DNA of 64,000 nt from Streptomyces sp. AC555_RSS877. Its GTDB lineage: Bacteria; Actinomycetota; Actinomycetes; Streptomycetales; Streptomycetaceae. Below the pieces are notes generated by a model. It made no database searches, was not told where the DNA came from, and saw only the letters and a program-made list of their open reading frames with translations. Each line of letters begins with the position of its first letter. The first letter of the stretch is position 1. The DNA lies in contig NZ_JAGMUK010000079.1 of assembly GCF_019049245.1 (NCBI RefSeq), positions 49,082 through 113,081 on the forward strand, given 5' to 3'. Positions 45,217-53,787 of this stretch are shown here, in pieces. The position numbers and the translations under genes are program-made.

Positions 45217-45906
45217 CTACCGTCCGTGCCGTGTCGCTGCCGTGCGCAGGGCCGCGCGTACGTCCTCCGGGGGCGGCGGGCCGTCGGTGCCGGCGCTGGC
45301 GGTGACCGCCGCGGCGACCGTGCGGAGCTTGGTGTTGGAGAGCTGGGAGGCCTCGCGCAGGATGGTCCAGGCCTCGTCGGAGGTGCAGGCGTGGGTGGCC
45401 ATCAGGATGCCGCGCGCCTGGTCGATCACGGGCCGGGAGGCGATCGCCTGGCGCAGCTGGGCGACCTCGTCCTGCAGCTGCTTCATCTGTTCCGCGCGTT
45501 CCAGGGCCACGGCCGAGTGGGCGGCCGGGTGGTGGAGTTCGGGAGCGGACTCGCCGTCCGGGGCGTGCAGCGGGTCCGTGGTGTCCAGACCGACCAGTTC
45601 CAGTATCCGGCGCGGCTGGCCGTCCCAGTTCACGGTCACGACCGCTATGCCCTGCCGGCGACCGTGGTCGCCGAGGGCCTCCAGGAAACCCAGCCCGGCC
45701 GTGTCCATGAAGAGCACCCCGGTCATGTCCAGCTCCAACCGGGTGATGCCGTCCGGAAGTTCGGCCAGGGTCTTCGCCAGGATGTCCGCGGATCCGTGGA
45801 TGAGTTCCCCGCGCGGAACGAGCACCGCCCGGCCCGCGTCCACGCGGCTCTCGATCACCAGCGCCTTGAGCTGCTTCGCGAGAGGTGTGTGTGCCGCTGA
45901 GGTCAT
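45217..45906 (-). CDS. STAS-ANTAR fusion regulator
   Basis: 229 residues: an N-terminal STAS domain (about 18-115; LVPRGELIHGSADILAKTLAELP and LELDMTGVLFMDTAGLGFLEALG, with the Asp-Thr of the phosphorylation loop), then a coiled coil and an ANTAR domain (about 140-205; LRQAIASRPVIDQARGILMATHACTSDEAWTILREAS). STAS proteins are anti-anti-sigma switches; ANTAR domains bind RNA hairpins and prevent termination. The fusion would join partner switching to RNA control. It is divergent from the STAS/MEDS pair. Confidence 0.9.
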   Translation of the reverse strand: MTSAAHTPLAKQLKALVIESRVDAGRAVLVPRGELIHGSADILAKTLAELPDGITRLELDMTGVLFMDTAGLGFLEALGDHGRRQGIAVVTVNWDGQPRRILELVGLDTTDPLHAPDGESAPELHHPAAHSAVALERAEQMKQLQDEVAQLRQAIASRPVIDQARGILMATHACTSDEAWTILREASQLSNTKLRTVAAAVTASAGTDGPPPPEDVRAALRTAATRHGR

Positions 45907-46059
45907 CTCCCCGCCTTGTTGGTCACCGACAGTTTTATGACGTTGCGTGCCCCCGTCCGCCGGGCCGGTACGGTGGGGTCCGGCGGCGCTGAATGAGCGC
46001 CTGCCCGCCGTACGGCGTACTACACACCGTCGTCAGGAATGTCGGGTGAGGTCCGGGGT

Positions 46060-46449
46060 ATGGGCGCTTTCGTCCGGGAAGAACGGGGAGTCGGTGTGGG
46101 CATCCGGTACCTGGCACCTTCCGGAACCGCAGCCGCGGTCCCGGAACTGACGGTGTCCCCCCTGGCCGAGCGCAGTGGGCTGCGCGTGGCGGGCGAGGTC
46201 GGCCTGGCGACGCACGAGGTGTGGCGGCGCGTGCTGGAACAGGCCGTCCGTGAGGACGAGGATGTCTACTACCTGGAGCTGTCGTCCGTGACGTTCGTCG
46301 ACGTGGCCGGAGCCGGTGCGCTCGCTGCCGCCGCCCAGCAACTCGGCGACGGCCGAAGGATAGTGCTGGATCAGCCGCCGCACACTCTGCGCCGCGTGCT
46401 GGAGATGTTCTGGCCCGACCTGCCGGCGATCGAGGTGTCGATGTCATGA
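46060..46449 (+). CDS. STAS-domain anti-sigma factor antagonist
   Basis: A 129-residue STAS protein (LRVAGEVGLATHEVWRRVLEQAV and YYLELSSVTFVDVAGAGALAAAA). The usual phosphorylatable Ser/Thr after the Asp is replaced (FVDVAGAG), so control may not follow the standard kinase switch. ATG 46060 has GTGAGG 8 nt upstream; an ATG at 46039 is an alternative. It overlaps the next gene by 4 bp (ATGA), implying a functional pair. Confidence 0.85.
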   Translation: MGAFVREERGVGVGIRYLAPSGTAAAVPELTVSPLAERSGLRVAGEVGLATHEVWRRVLEQAVREDEDVYYLELSSVTFVDVAGAGALAAAAQQLGDGRRIVLDQPPHTLRRVLEMFWPDLPAIEVSMS

Positions 46450-47387
46450 GTGCCGCGGCCGAACTCTTCGAACCCTTCGTCCACCCCGCCCTCTTCTACG
46501 GCGACGAGCAGGAGTACCTGGCGGGCACGGTGTCCTTCGTGCGCGACGGCCTCGCCGCCGGTGACCCCGTGGCGGTCGCCGTGCCCGGTGAGAACCTCCG
46601 GCTGATCCGGGACGGCCTCGGCGCCGACGCCGACGCGGTACGGCTCCTGGACATGCGGGAGGCCGGGCGCAACCCCGGCCGGATCATCCCCGGCGTGCTG
46701 CGCGCCTTCGCCGACGCCCAGCCGCCCGGCCGACGGGTGCGGATCATCGGTGAGCCGATCTGGGCGGGCCGGTCGGAGACCGAGTACCCCGCCTGCGTCC
46801 AGCACGAAGCGCTCATCAACGCGGCCTTCCAGGGGCGCACGGTCAGCATCCTGTGTCCCTACGACGTCCGGCGCCTCGACCCGTTGGTCATCACCGACGC
46901 CTACGCCACCCACCCGACCGTCATCCACGGGGGCGCGGGGGCGGAGCAGGCCAGCGGGGCGTACGACCCCGAGGACGTCGTGGCCCGCTACAACGAGCCG
47001 CTGCCGCCCGTCGCCGACGTGCCGTCCTTCGCCTACGACACGGACACGCTCTCCCAGGCCCGGCACGTCGCCACGGACCTGGCCGGCCGGCTCGGTCTGA
47101 CCGGTGTCCGCCTCCAGGACCTGGCGCTCGTCACCGCCGAGCTGACCACCAACAGCGTGGTCCACGGCGGCGGTTCGGGCACGCTGCGGGTGTGGGCCGA
47201 CGACCGGTACGTGATCTGCGAGGTCCACGACAAGGGGCGCCTCACGGATCCCCTGGCGGGCCGCAGGCCGGCCGGCCGCGACCAGCGGGGAGGCCGGGGC
47301 CTGCTCATGGTCAACCTCGTCGCCGACCTCGTGCGGGTGCACACGGGTGTGGAGGGCACGCGGGTGCGGTGCTGGTTCGTCCGCTGA
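46446..47387 (+). CDS. MEDS-domain anti-sigma regulatory kinase
   Basis: 313 residues: an N-terminal MEDS sensor domain (about 1-165; FYGDEQEYLAGTVSFVRDGLAAGDPVAVAV) and a C-terminal HATPase of the RsbW/SpoIIAB type (about 190-310; LALVTAELTTNSVVHGGG and RGGRGLLMVNLVAD). Such proteins bind a sigma factor or an antagonist and are overlapped here by a STAS gene. The MEDS domain is thought to sense small molecules such as folates or methyl donors. Confidence 0.88.
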   Translation: MSAAAELFEPFVHPALFYGDEQEYLAGTVSFVRDGLAAGDPVAVAVPGENLRLIRDGLGADADAVRLLDMREAGRNPGRIIPGVLRAFADAQPPGRRVRIIGEPIWAGRSETEYPACVQHEALINAAFQGRTVSILCPYDVRRLDPLVITDAYATHPTVIHGGAGAEQASGAYDPEDVVARYNEPLPPVADVPSFAYDTDTLSQARHVATDLAGRLGLTGVRLQDLALVTAELTTNSVVHGGGSGTLRVWADDRYVICEVHDKGRLTDPLAGRRPAGRDQRGGRGLLMVNLVADLVRVHTGVEGTRVRCWFVR

Positions 47388-47433
47388 CCTGCGCCTGCCG
47401 CGCCACCGTCGGACCGCTTCCGGCGGGGCCGGG

Positions 47434-48471
47434 TCAGGTGGCCAGCGGGTCCAGGACCAGCGGTTCGATCTTGCCTTCCAGCATGTAGCCGAGGCCCTGG
47501 GCGGCACACACGTCCGGCCGCTCGGCGATGTGCACCGGCATGCCCGTCGCGTTCCGCAGCATCTGGTCGAAGCCGGGCAGCAGGGCGCTTCCGCCGACCA
47601 TCATGATCCCGCGGTCGGCGAGGTCGGCGACCAGGTCGGGCGGGCAGTTGCGCAGCACCCGGCCGATGCCGTCGAGTACGGCCGTCAGCGGGGTCTCGAT
47701 CGCGTCGCGGACGGCGGCGGTGTCGACCTGGACGGAACGGGCCAGGCCGGTGGCCACGTCCCGTCCGTGGATCTCGGTGCGGGCCGGGCCGTGCGGGGTG
47801 AGGCCGTTGCCGGAGAGGGCGAGTTGCAGCGGCCGTACCGACTGGCTCGGCAGCATCAGCTCGTGTTCGTGGCGCAGGTGCTGCACGATCGCGTGGTCGA
47901 CGGCCTCGCCGCCGACCGGGATGCGTTCGGCGGTGACGATCGAGCCGAGGGAGAGGACGGCCACCTGGGTGGCCGCGGCCCCGCACACCATGATCATGGT
48001 CGCCTCGGGCTGCTCGACGGGCAGTCCGCAGCCGACCGCGGCGGCGATCAGCGTGTCGACCAGCTCCACGCGGCGGACGCCGAGCCCGACGAGCGTCTCG
48101 ATCGCGGCGCGCTGGGCCAGCGGGTCGGCGTCGTGCGGCGTGCAGGCGGCGGCCCGCAGCCGGGGCTTGCGGCGCAGGGCGCGGCGCATCTTGTCGCCGA
48201 GCAGGTGCCGCAGCATGCGCTGGGCCATCTCGATGTCGACGACCGTGCCGCCGGAGACGGGCCTGACCACACGGATGTAGTCCGGCGTACGGCCCGTCAT
48301 CTTCTCCGCGAACTCGCCGACCGCGATCAGCGCGCCGGTACGGGTGTTCACGGCGGCCGCGGACGGCTGGTCGACGACCAGCCCGGCCCCCTTCACGTAC
48401 ACCCGCGTCCTCGCCGCACCCAGGTCGACGGCGAAGTGACAGCGGCGCAGCTGCTCCAGACTGGCGGTCAT
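47434..48471 (-). CDS. mbl: MreB/Mbl-like actin homologue
   Basis: A 345-residue actin-fold protein: phosphate-1 loop DLGAARTRVYVKGAGLVVDQPS, VRPVSGGTVVDIEMAQRML, and the C-terminal GIMMVGGSALLPGFDQML adenosine motif typical of MreB/Mbl. Several MreB positions are altered (for example AARTRV where MreB has GTANTL), as expected for the Mbl paralogue of Streptomyces that acts in spore-wall assembly. ATG 48471 has GGAGG 8 nt upstream. Convergent with the MEDS gene. Confidence 0.82.
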   Translation of the reverse strand: MTASLEQLRRCHFAVDLGAARTRVYVKGAGLVVDQPSAAAVNTRTGALIAVGEFAEKMTGRTPDYIRVVRPVSGGTVVDIEMAQRMLRHLLGDKMRRALRRKPRLRAAACTPHDADPLAQRAAIETLVGLGVRRVELVDTLIAAAVGCGLPVEQPEATMIMVCGAAATQVAVLSLGSIVTAERIPVGGEAVDHAIVQHLRHEHELMLPSQSVRPLQLALSGNGLTPHGPARTEIHGRDVATGLARSVQVDTAAVRDAIETPLTAVLDGIGRVLRNCPPDLVADLADRGIMMVGGSALLPGFDQMLRNATGMPVHIAERPDVCAAQGLGYMLEGKIEPLVLDPLAT

Positions 48472-48609
48472 GGCAGGTCCTCCCGAGAGCACAGACCGTG
48501 GGCCGCCGGGTGGTGGCCTCTTAGGCATCGTGCGGCGGCGGGGGAGGGGGCGCGCCTTGTGGTGGGCCGGGTGGGGTGCCGCTGAACGGGGGTTTGTGAG
48601 CCGGTGTCG

Positions 48610-49959
48610 TTACGGACGGTGCTCGAGGTTGTCGCGTGATACATGCCGGACCACGCCCAGTTCCGCCAAGTCCTGTGGACGGATGCGGAGTTGGTCCGCC
48701 GTCGCCTCGACCTCCTCCGGGGTTCGCTTCAGGATCGCCGCCGCCAGTTCGGGAGCGATGACCGAGAAGTAGCTGTCCGGCGTGGCCCAGGTGTTGCCGG
48801 GTGCCGCCAGGGCCAGTGCGCCGCCCGAGCCGCCCTCGCCGATCAGCAGCGTGGTGACCGGGGTGCGGGCGGCGGCCACCGCGCCGAACAGGTCCGCGAT
48901 CGCGGCGCCCGCGCCCTGCCGTTCGGCGTCGGCGTCATTGGCCGCGCCGGGGGTGTCCACCAGGGTGAGCACCGGGATGCCGAGCCGGTCCGCGAGGCGG
49001 ATCAGGCGGGCGGCGGTGCGGTAGCCCGCCGGGCGGGTCGCCGTGCCGGTCTGGGCGGCGTAGGCGACCGTACGGCCATCGTGCTCGCCGAAGCCGCACA
49101 GCATGCCGTCGGGGTCGGTGCCGCCGCAGCGGTCGCCGTTGATCGCCACCCGGTGGGCGAAGTAGGTGTCCAAGTAGCGTTCCGCGCGCGGGCGTCGGGG
49201 GGAGCGGGCGCGCTGGACCGCGGCCCAGCCCGTGGCCGGGAGGTCCGTCGTGCCGAGGGGCGGGGGGACCGGGGCGGGGGCGGCCGACCGGCTCGTCAGC
49301 AGCCTCAGCCACCGGCCCAGCGTGTGGCGCAGGTCCTCCGGTCGTACGACCGCGTCGGCCGCGCCTGCCGCGACCTGCGCCTCGGCTGTGTACGCCGCCG
49401 GGTCCGCGTCCGGCGGCCGCACCCGGGAGCCCGCGAAGCCGACCTGCGCGCCCGGCAGCGCGAGGACCACGTCGGCGCCCGCGCCCAGCGTGGCCCAGCC
49501 GCCGCCGGTGGTCGGGTCCCGCAGGACCGCGATCTGCGGCAGCCCCGCCTGACTGGTGAGCGCCGACTGACGGGCCACGCGCTGGAGTTGGGTGAGGGCG
49601 AGCATGCCCTCCTGCATGCGGCTGCCGCCGGTCGCCGTCAACGGCACCACCGGCAACCGGTGTTCGCGGGCGTGCGTGTACGCCGCCTCCAGCCGGTCGC
49701 CGGTGCGCTCGCCGAGCGAGCCGCCCAGGAAGCCGAACTCGAACGCGATCAGCACCGCCCGGGTGCCCTCCACGTGCCCGGTCCCGCCAACGACGGACTC
49801 CTGCTCGCCGGTCCGTTCGGCGGCACGGGCGCGCGAGGCGTCGTAGCCCTGCCAGGCGAGCGGGCCGTCGGGCTCGGCGGGCGGCTCGGGGTAAGGGAGT
49901 TCGGTGAAGTCGTCGGTGACGGCGGCGAGGATCTCGCGCGCCGTCGGACGGTCAGTCAC
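48610..49959 (-). CDS. Fused acyl-CoA carboxyltransferase
   Basis: A 449-residue protein carrying both crotonase-like halves of a biotin-dependent carboxyltransferase: the first (about 30-200; FEFGFLGGSLGERTGDRLEAAY and TATGGSRMQEGMLALTQL) and the second (about 255-440; YFAHRVAINGDR, LTLVDTPGAANDADAERQGAGAA, LIGEGGSGGALAL). No biotin carboxylase or biotin carrier gene is nearby, so it must use partners elsewhere. Its start overlaps the matB end by 8 bp. In the malonate operon it may transfer or remove the malonyl-CoA carboxyl group. Confidence 0.85.
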   Translation of the reverse strand: MTDRPTAREILAAVTDDFTELPYPEPPAEPDGPLAWQGYDASRARAAERTGEQESVVGGTGHVEGTRAVLIAFEFGFLGGSLGERTGDRLEAAYTHAREHRLPVVPLTATGGSRMQEGMLALTQLQRVARQSALTSQAGLPQIAVLRDPTTGGGWATLGAGADVVLALPGAQVGFAGSRVRPPDADPAAYTAEAQVAAGAADAVVRPEDLRHTLGRWLRLLTSRSAAPAPVPPPLGTTDLPATGWAAVQRARSPRRPRAERYLDTYFAHRVAINGDRCGGTDPDGMLCGFGEHDGRTVAYAAQTGTATRPAGYRTAARLIRLADRLGIPVLTLVDTPGAANDADAERQGAGAAIADLFGAVAAARTPVTTLLIGEGGSGGALALAAPGNTWATPDSYFSVIAPELAAAILKRTPEEVEATADQLRIRPQDLAELGVVRHVSRDNLEHRP

Positions 49960-51400
49960 GGGTCAGCGCCCGCTTCATGATCTTCCCCATGTCGTTGCGG
50001 GGGAGGGAGGCCAGGTGGTGGATCACCCGGGGACGCTTGTGCGGGGCGAGGCGGCTCGCCACGTGGTCCGCCAGCTCGGCGTCCGCCGGGGGTGATTCCG
50101 GGTCCGTCGGCACGATCCACGCCACGATCCGCTCGCCGAGGTCGGCGTCCGGCTCGCCGGTGACCGCGGCCTCCCGCACCCCGGGATGTTCCAGCAGCGA
50201 GTTCTCGATCTCGCCTGCCCCGATCTTGTAGCCCCCGCTCTTGATCAGGTCGGTGGCCTTGCGGCCGACGATGCGGACATAGCCGTCCGGGTCGCGCACG
50301 GCCATGTCCCCGGTGCGGAACCAGCCGTCGGCGGTGAACGCGGCGGCCGTGGCGTCCGGCCGGTTGAGGTACTCCGTGAACAGGTTCGGGCCGCGCACCT
50401 GGATCTCGCCGACGCTCTCGCCGTCGTACGACGTGATCGGCGTCCCGTCCTCCTCCACGAGCCGCAGCTCGACGCCCGGCAGCGGTACGCCGACCGTGCC
50501 CGCGCGTGGCTCGCCGTCCGCCCGGACGCTCGTGTTCATGAGTGTCTCCGTCATGCCGTACCGCTCGATGACGCGCTGTCCCGTCACGGTCGTGATCCGC
50601 TCGTGGTCGTGCACGGGCAGCGCGGCGGAGCCGGAGACGAGCAGCCGCGCCCGGCCCAGCGCCTTGGCCAGCGCGGGGTCGTCGGGAAGAGCCTCCGCGA
50701 TGCGGTGGTACATCGTCGGGACGCCGAACAGCATGGTCGCGCCGTCGTTCAGCTCGCGCGTCACGCCCTCGGTGGCGAACCGGCCCAGGTGGCGGACCGA
50801 TCCGCCGCGCCGCAGCGGGCCGAGGATCCCCAGGACCAGGCCGTGGACGTGGAACAGCGGCAGCCCGTGCACGAGCACGTCGTCGCCGGTCCACTGCCAG
50901 GCGTCGGCGAGGGCGTCCAGGGTGGCGGCGATCGCCCGGCGGGGGATGACGGCCCCCTTGGGCGGGCCGGTGGTGCCGGAGGTGTAGACGACCAGGGCGG
51001 GGTCGTCGCCCACGGGCGCCTCGCCGTGGGGGACGGGTCCGGTGGCCCGCACGTCGACGTCGACGCGAGTCAGATCCCGCAGGGGAGGCGGGAGTTCGTC
51101 ACCGGGCGCGGCGAGCACCAGGGTGGGTGCGCTGTCGGCCAGGATGTGCCCGAGTTCCTTCTCCCCGGACTTCGGGTTGAGCGGCACGGCGGCGACACCG
51201 GCCTCCAGTGCCGCCACCACCGCGACGGCGGTCTCCAGCGCCGGGGTCGCCCAGACGGCGACCCGGCCCGCCCCGCCGATCCGTGCCGCGAGGGCACCGG
51301 AGGCGGCGCCGAGCTCGCCGTACGTCAGGGACCGGTCGCCGAACCGCAGGGCGGCTCGCCCCGCCGGGCCGGCCGTCAGGGCCGGGAAGAGAGAGGACAC
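49952..51400 (-). CDS. matB: Malonyl-CoA synthetase MatB
   Basis: A 482-residue AMP-forming ligase that closely matches the S. coelicolor malonyl-CoA synthetase as I recall its sequence. Motifs: VVYTSGTTGPPKGAVIP (about 139-154), YGMTETL (about 283), TGDMA (about 364), IKSGGYKIGAGEIENSLLEH and the C-terminal catalytic lysine in GKIMKR. It converts malonate (and often methylmalonate) plus CoA and ATP to malonyl-CoA, a building block for fatty acids and polyketides. It lies between the carrier and carboxyltransferase genes in one operon. Confidence 0.93.
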   Translation of the reverse strand: MSSLFPALTAGPAGRAALRFGDRSLTYGELGAASGALAARIGGAGRVAVWATPALETAVAVVAALEAGVAAVPLNPKSGEKELGHILADSAPTLVLAAPGDELPPPLRDLTRVDVDVRATGPVPHGEAPVGDDPALVVYTSGTTGPPKGAVIPRRAIAATLDALADAWQWTGDDVLVHGLPLFHVHGLVLGILGPLRRGGSVRHLGRFATEGVTRELNDGATMLFGVPTMYHRIAEALPDDPALAKALGRARLLVSGSAALPVHDHERITTVTGQRVIERYGMTETLMNTSVRADGEPRAGTVGVPLPGVELRLVEEDGTPITSYDGESVGEIQVRGPNLFTEYLNRPDATAAAFTADGWFRTGDMAVRDPDGYVRIVGRKATDLIKSGGYKIGAGEIENSLLEHPGVREAAVTGEPDADLGERIVAWIVPTDPESPPADAELADHVASRLAPHKRPRVIHHLASLPRNDMGKIMKRALTRD

Positions 51401-51452
51401 GCGTCGTACTCCTTAACTGTTCACTGTCACTGCCTGGTGCCGTCTGTCGGTC

Positions 51453-52829
51453 CTACCCCCAGCCCGGCACGACCATCACCAGCCACGCCACCGCGGGGAC
51501 CACCGCCACCACGATCCCTCCGTAGATCATCAACTGCCGGAAGAAACGCTCGCGGTCGACGTCCGGCGCCGCGGCCAGGACCAGCGCGCCGTTCGTCGAG
51601 AACGGGCTCACGTCCACCACCGTCGCCGACACCGCGAGCGCCGCCACCATGCCGACCGCCCCGATCTCGCCCTGCGCGAGGAACGGCACGGCGAGCGGGA
51701 TCAGCGCGCCCATGATCCCGACGGAGGAGGCGAACGCGGACACGAGCGCGCCGATGTAGCAGAGCAGGACGGCCGCCAGCAACGGGACACCGATGCCGCC
51801 GACGCCCTCGCCGGCCCACGTGATGGTGCCCATCTCGTCCAGGACACCGACGTACGTGAGGACACCGCAGATCAGCAGCACCGTCGACCAGGCGATCTGG
51901 CCGACCGCCGCGCGGCTGTCCTCGGGCCAGGCGGCGCTCAGCAGGACGGCGAGGGTGATCGCGGTCAGACCGGCGTCGAGGTCGAGGGCGAGCACGGCGA
52001 CGACGAGGGCGACCAGTGCGGTGAGGGTGGCGATCCGGGCGGGGTTGAGGCGGGTGGTGCCGGGAGCGCCGGGGGTGCCCGTGGTGCCGGGGTGGGCTTC
52101 GACGGCGGTGGCGGTGCCGGAGGGGCTGGTGCCGTCGCCGGTCCTGGCGGACGGGCGGGGACCGGTACCGCCCTCCGGCAGGTCGCCCTCGCCGGGGCCC
52201 GCGTCCGGCGCGACCGCCCCCCGCGCCCACAGCTTGAGCCCGCCGAACAGGACGAAGACGACCCCCGCGATGATCAGGTTGGCGATCAGGGAGGCGAGGA
52301 ACAGGGCGATCTCGTTGCCCGGCAGCTTCTCGCGCTCGACGATGCCGTTGACGATCGTGCCGTAGATGCTGATCGGCGAGAAGCCGCCGCCCTGGGCGCC
52401 GTGCACCACCATCGCGCCCATCAGCAGCGGACTGATCCCGTAGCGGGCGGCGAAGCTGAGCGCGATCGGCGCCACGATCGCGACCGCGGCCGGGCTGACC
52501 GCGCCGATCGCGGTGAGCGCGCCGGTGAGGAAGAACATCACCCAGGGGATCAGCGCGACGCGTCCCCTCACGAGCCGGATGGACGCGTGGACCAGCCAGT
52601 CGGTGGTGCCGTTGGCCCGCGCGATGGCGAAGAGGTAGGTGACGCCGACGAGCACGACGAACAGGTCGCCGGGAAAACCGGCGAAGATGCCGTCCGCGTC
52701 GAGGCCGGCGACGAGCTCGCCGACCGCGAAGGCGGCGGCGAAGGCGAGCGCGCCCATGTTGACGGAACGGGTGGTGGCGATGACGAACACCACGACGAGC
52801 ACGAGGATCGAGATGAGTTCGGGGGACAT
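51453..52829 (-). CDS. matC: Malonate/dicarboxylate carrier (MatC-like)
   Basis: A 458-residue membrane protein with about 11-12 helices in two halves separated by a hydrophilic loop (about 215-265). The N-terminal MatC domain (ELISILVLVVVFVIATTRSVNMGALAFAAAF), GAVSPAAVAIVAPIALSFAARYG, and the C-terminal SAFASSVGIMGALIPLAVPF and SPFSTNGALVL fit SLC13/IT-superfamily carriers. It probably imports malonate for MatB, 52 bp downstream. Confidence 0.87.
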   Translation of the reverse strand: MSPELISILVLVVVFVIATTRSVNMGALAFAAAFAVGELVAGLDADGIFAGFPGDLFVVLVGVTYLFAIARANGTTDWLVHASIRLVRGRVALIPWVMFFLTGALTAIGAVSPAAVAIVAPIALSFAARYGISPLLMGAMVVHGAQGGGFSPISIYGTIVNGIVEREKLPGNEIALFLASLIANLIIAGVVFVLFGGLKLWARGAVAPDAGPGEGDLPEGGTGPRPSARTGDGTSPSGTATAVEAHPGTTGTPGAPGTTRLNPARIATLTALVALVVAVLALDLDAGLTAITLAVLLSAAWPEDSRAAVGQIAWSTVLLICGVLTYVGVLDEMGTITWAGEGVGGIGVPLLAAVLLCYIGALVSAFASSVGIMGALIPLAVPFLAQGEIGAVGMVAALAVSATVVDVSPFSTNGALVLAAAPDVDRERFFRQLMIYGGIVVAVVPAVAWLVMVVPGWG

Positions 52830-52918
52830 ACGGGCTCCCGTCTTTGGGTCCCGGAGCGGTTGCGGGGGTACTTCGGGCTACTTCGGTGTACTTGGCGGTG
52901 CGTCGGGCGAGTGGTCGA

Positions 52919-52931
52919 GTGGCTGAGCCAC
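52919..52931. promoter_or_regulatory. Palindromic operator, matC side
   Basis: GTGGCT-G-AGCCAC is a perfect 13-bp palindrome 88 bp before the matC start. Its core TGGCTSAGCCA recurs 65 bp away. It is a candidate operator for the adjacent FadR-type GntR regulator. Confidence 0.65.
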
Positions 52932-52995
52932 TTTGGCCGGTTGGCTGGTTAGCGTGGGCGCCCGGCGGACCGCCGTCAAGGGGTCGCGCACGAAT

Positions 52996-53006
52996 TGGCT
53001 CAGCCA
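52996..53006. promoter_or_regulatory. Palindromic operator, matR side
   Basis: TGGCT-C-AGCCA is a second perfect palindrome with the same core as the one at 52919-52931, 50 bp before the regulator start. Two copies in one divergent promoter region support a shared regulator. Confidence 0.65.
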
Positions 53007-53056
53007 CTCGGCCACCGAAGGGCCCGGTGTTAGGCTCCCGAGGAGAGGGGGACCCC

Positions 53057-53776
53057 GTGACCGAGCCCGTGACCGGCGCCCTGCGCCCCATGACCAGACA
53101 GCGCCTGTACGAGCAGGTGCTCGACCGGCTGCGTGAGTACGTCACCGAGGGCGGCCTGAAGGCCGGCGACCGCCTCCCGCCCGAGCGTGACCTGGCCCAG
53201 CGGCTGGGTGTCAGCCGGGCCTCGGTCAAGCAGGCGATCGTGGTCCTGGAGGTCCAGGGCCTGGTGGAGGCGCGGCACGGCGGCGGGACGTACCTGGTCC
53301 GCGACAGCCTGGACGTCGAACCCGTCGAGAGGATGGTCGAGCGCCGCCGACGCCTCCCGGACGTCCTGGACGCCCGCGAGGCCCTGGAGACCAAGCTCGC
53401 CGAACTGGCCGCCGAGCGCGGCACGGAGGACGACCTCGCGGCGATGCGGGCGGCACTCGCCCACATGGCCGAGGAGATCGACGCGGGCGGTCACGGCACC
53501 GAGGGCGACCGGCTCTTCCACGCGGCGGTCACCGCGGCCGCCCACAGCAGCCTCCTCGCCGAGTTCATGCGCTCCATCGCCGACCAGATCGCCGAGAGCC
53601 GCACCGAGTCCCTGCGCCAGCCCCACCGGCCCCACCGCTCGCTAGCCCAGCATCAGGCGATCCTCGACGCCATCGCCGCCGGGCAGCCGAAGCAGGCGGC
53701 CGCCGCGATGCGCCGCCATGTGCGCACGGTCGCGAAGGTCCGCCTGCTCGACTGGGAGCCGGACGAGGAGCGGTAG
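53057..53776 (+). CDS. FadR-type GntR regulator of the malonate operon
   Basis: A 239-residue GntR protein: winged HTH (about 12-75; GGLKAGDRLPPERDLAQRLGVSRASVKQAIVVLEVQGLVEARHGGGTY) and an FCD ligand domain (about 95-225) with the metal/ligand positions DARE, HMAEEIDAGG, FHAAVTAAAHSS and HQAILDAI. It is divergent from matC; the family represses carboxylate genes and is released by the substrate. GTG 53057 lies after a GGAGAGGGGGA stretch. Confidence 0.88.
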   Translation: MTEPVTGALRPMTRQRLYEQVLDRLREYVTEGGLKAGDRLPPERDLAQRLGVSRASVKQAIVVLEVQGLVEARHGGGTYLVRDSLDVEPVERMVERRRRLPDVLDAREALETKLAELAAERGTEDDLAAMRAALAHMAEEIDAGGHGTEGDRLFHAAVTAAAHSSLLAEFMRSIADQIAESRTESLRQPHRPHRSLAQHQAILDAIAAGQPKQAAAAMRRHVRTVAKVRLLDWEPDEER

Positions 53777-53787
53777 GACCGGGACGG

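Noticed and set aside
51427..53466. A 679-codon minus-strand frame
   Set aside because: It overlaps matC in another frame and runs through the promoter region; its composition is Arg/Gly-rich shadow sequence.
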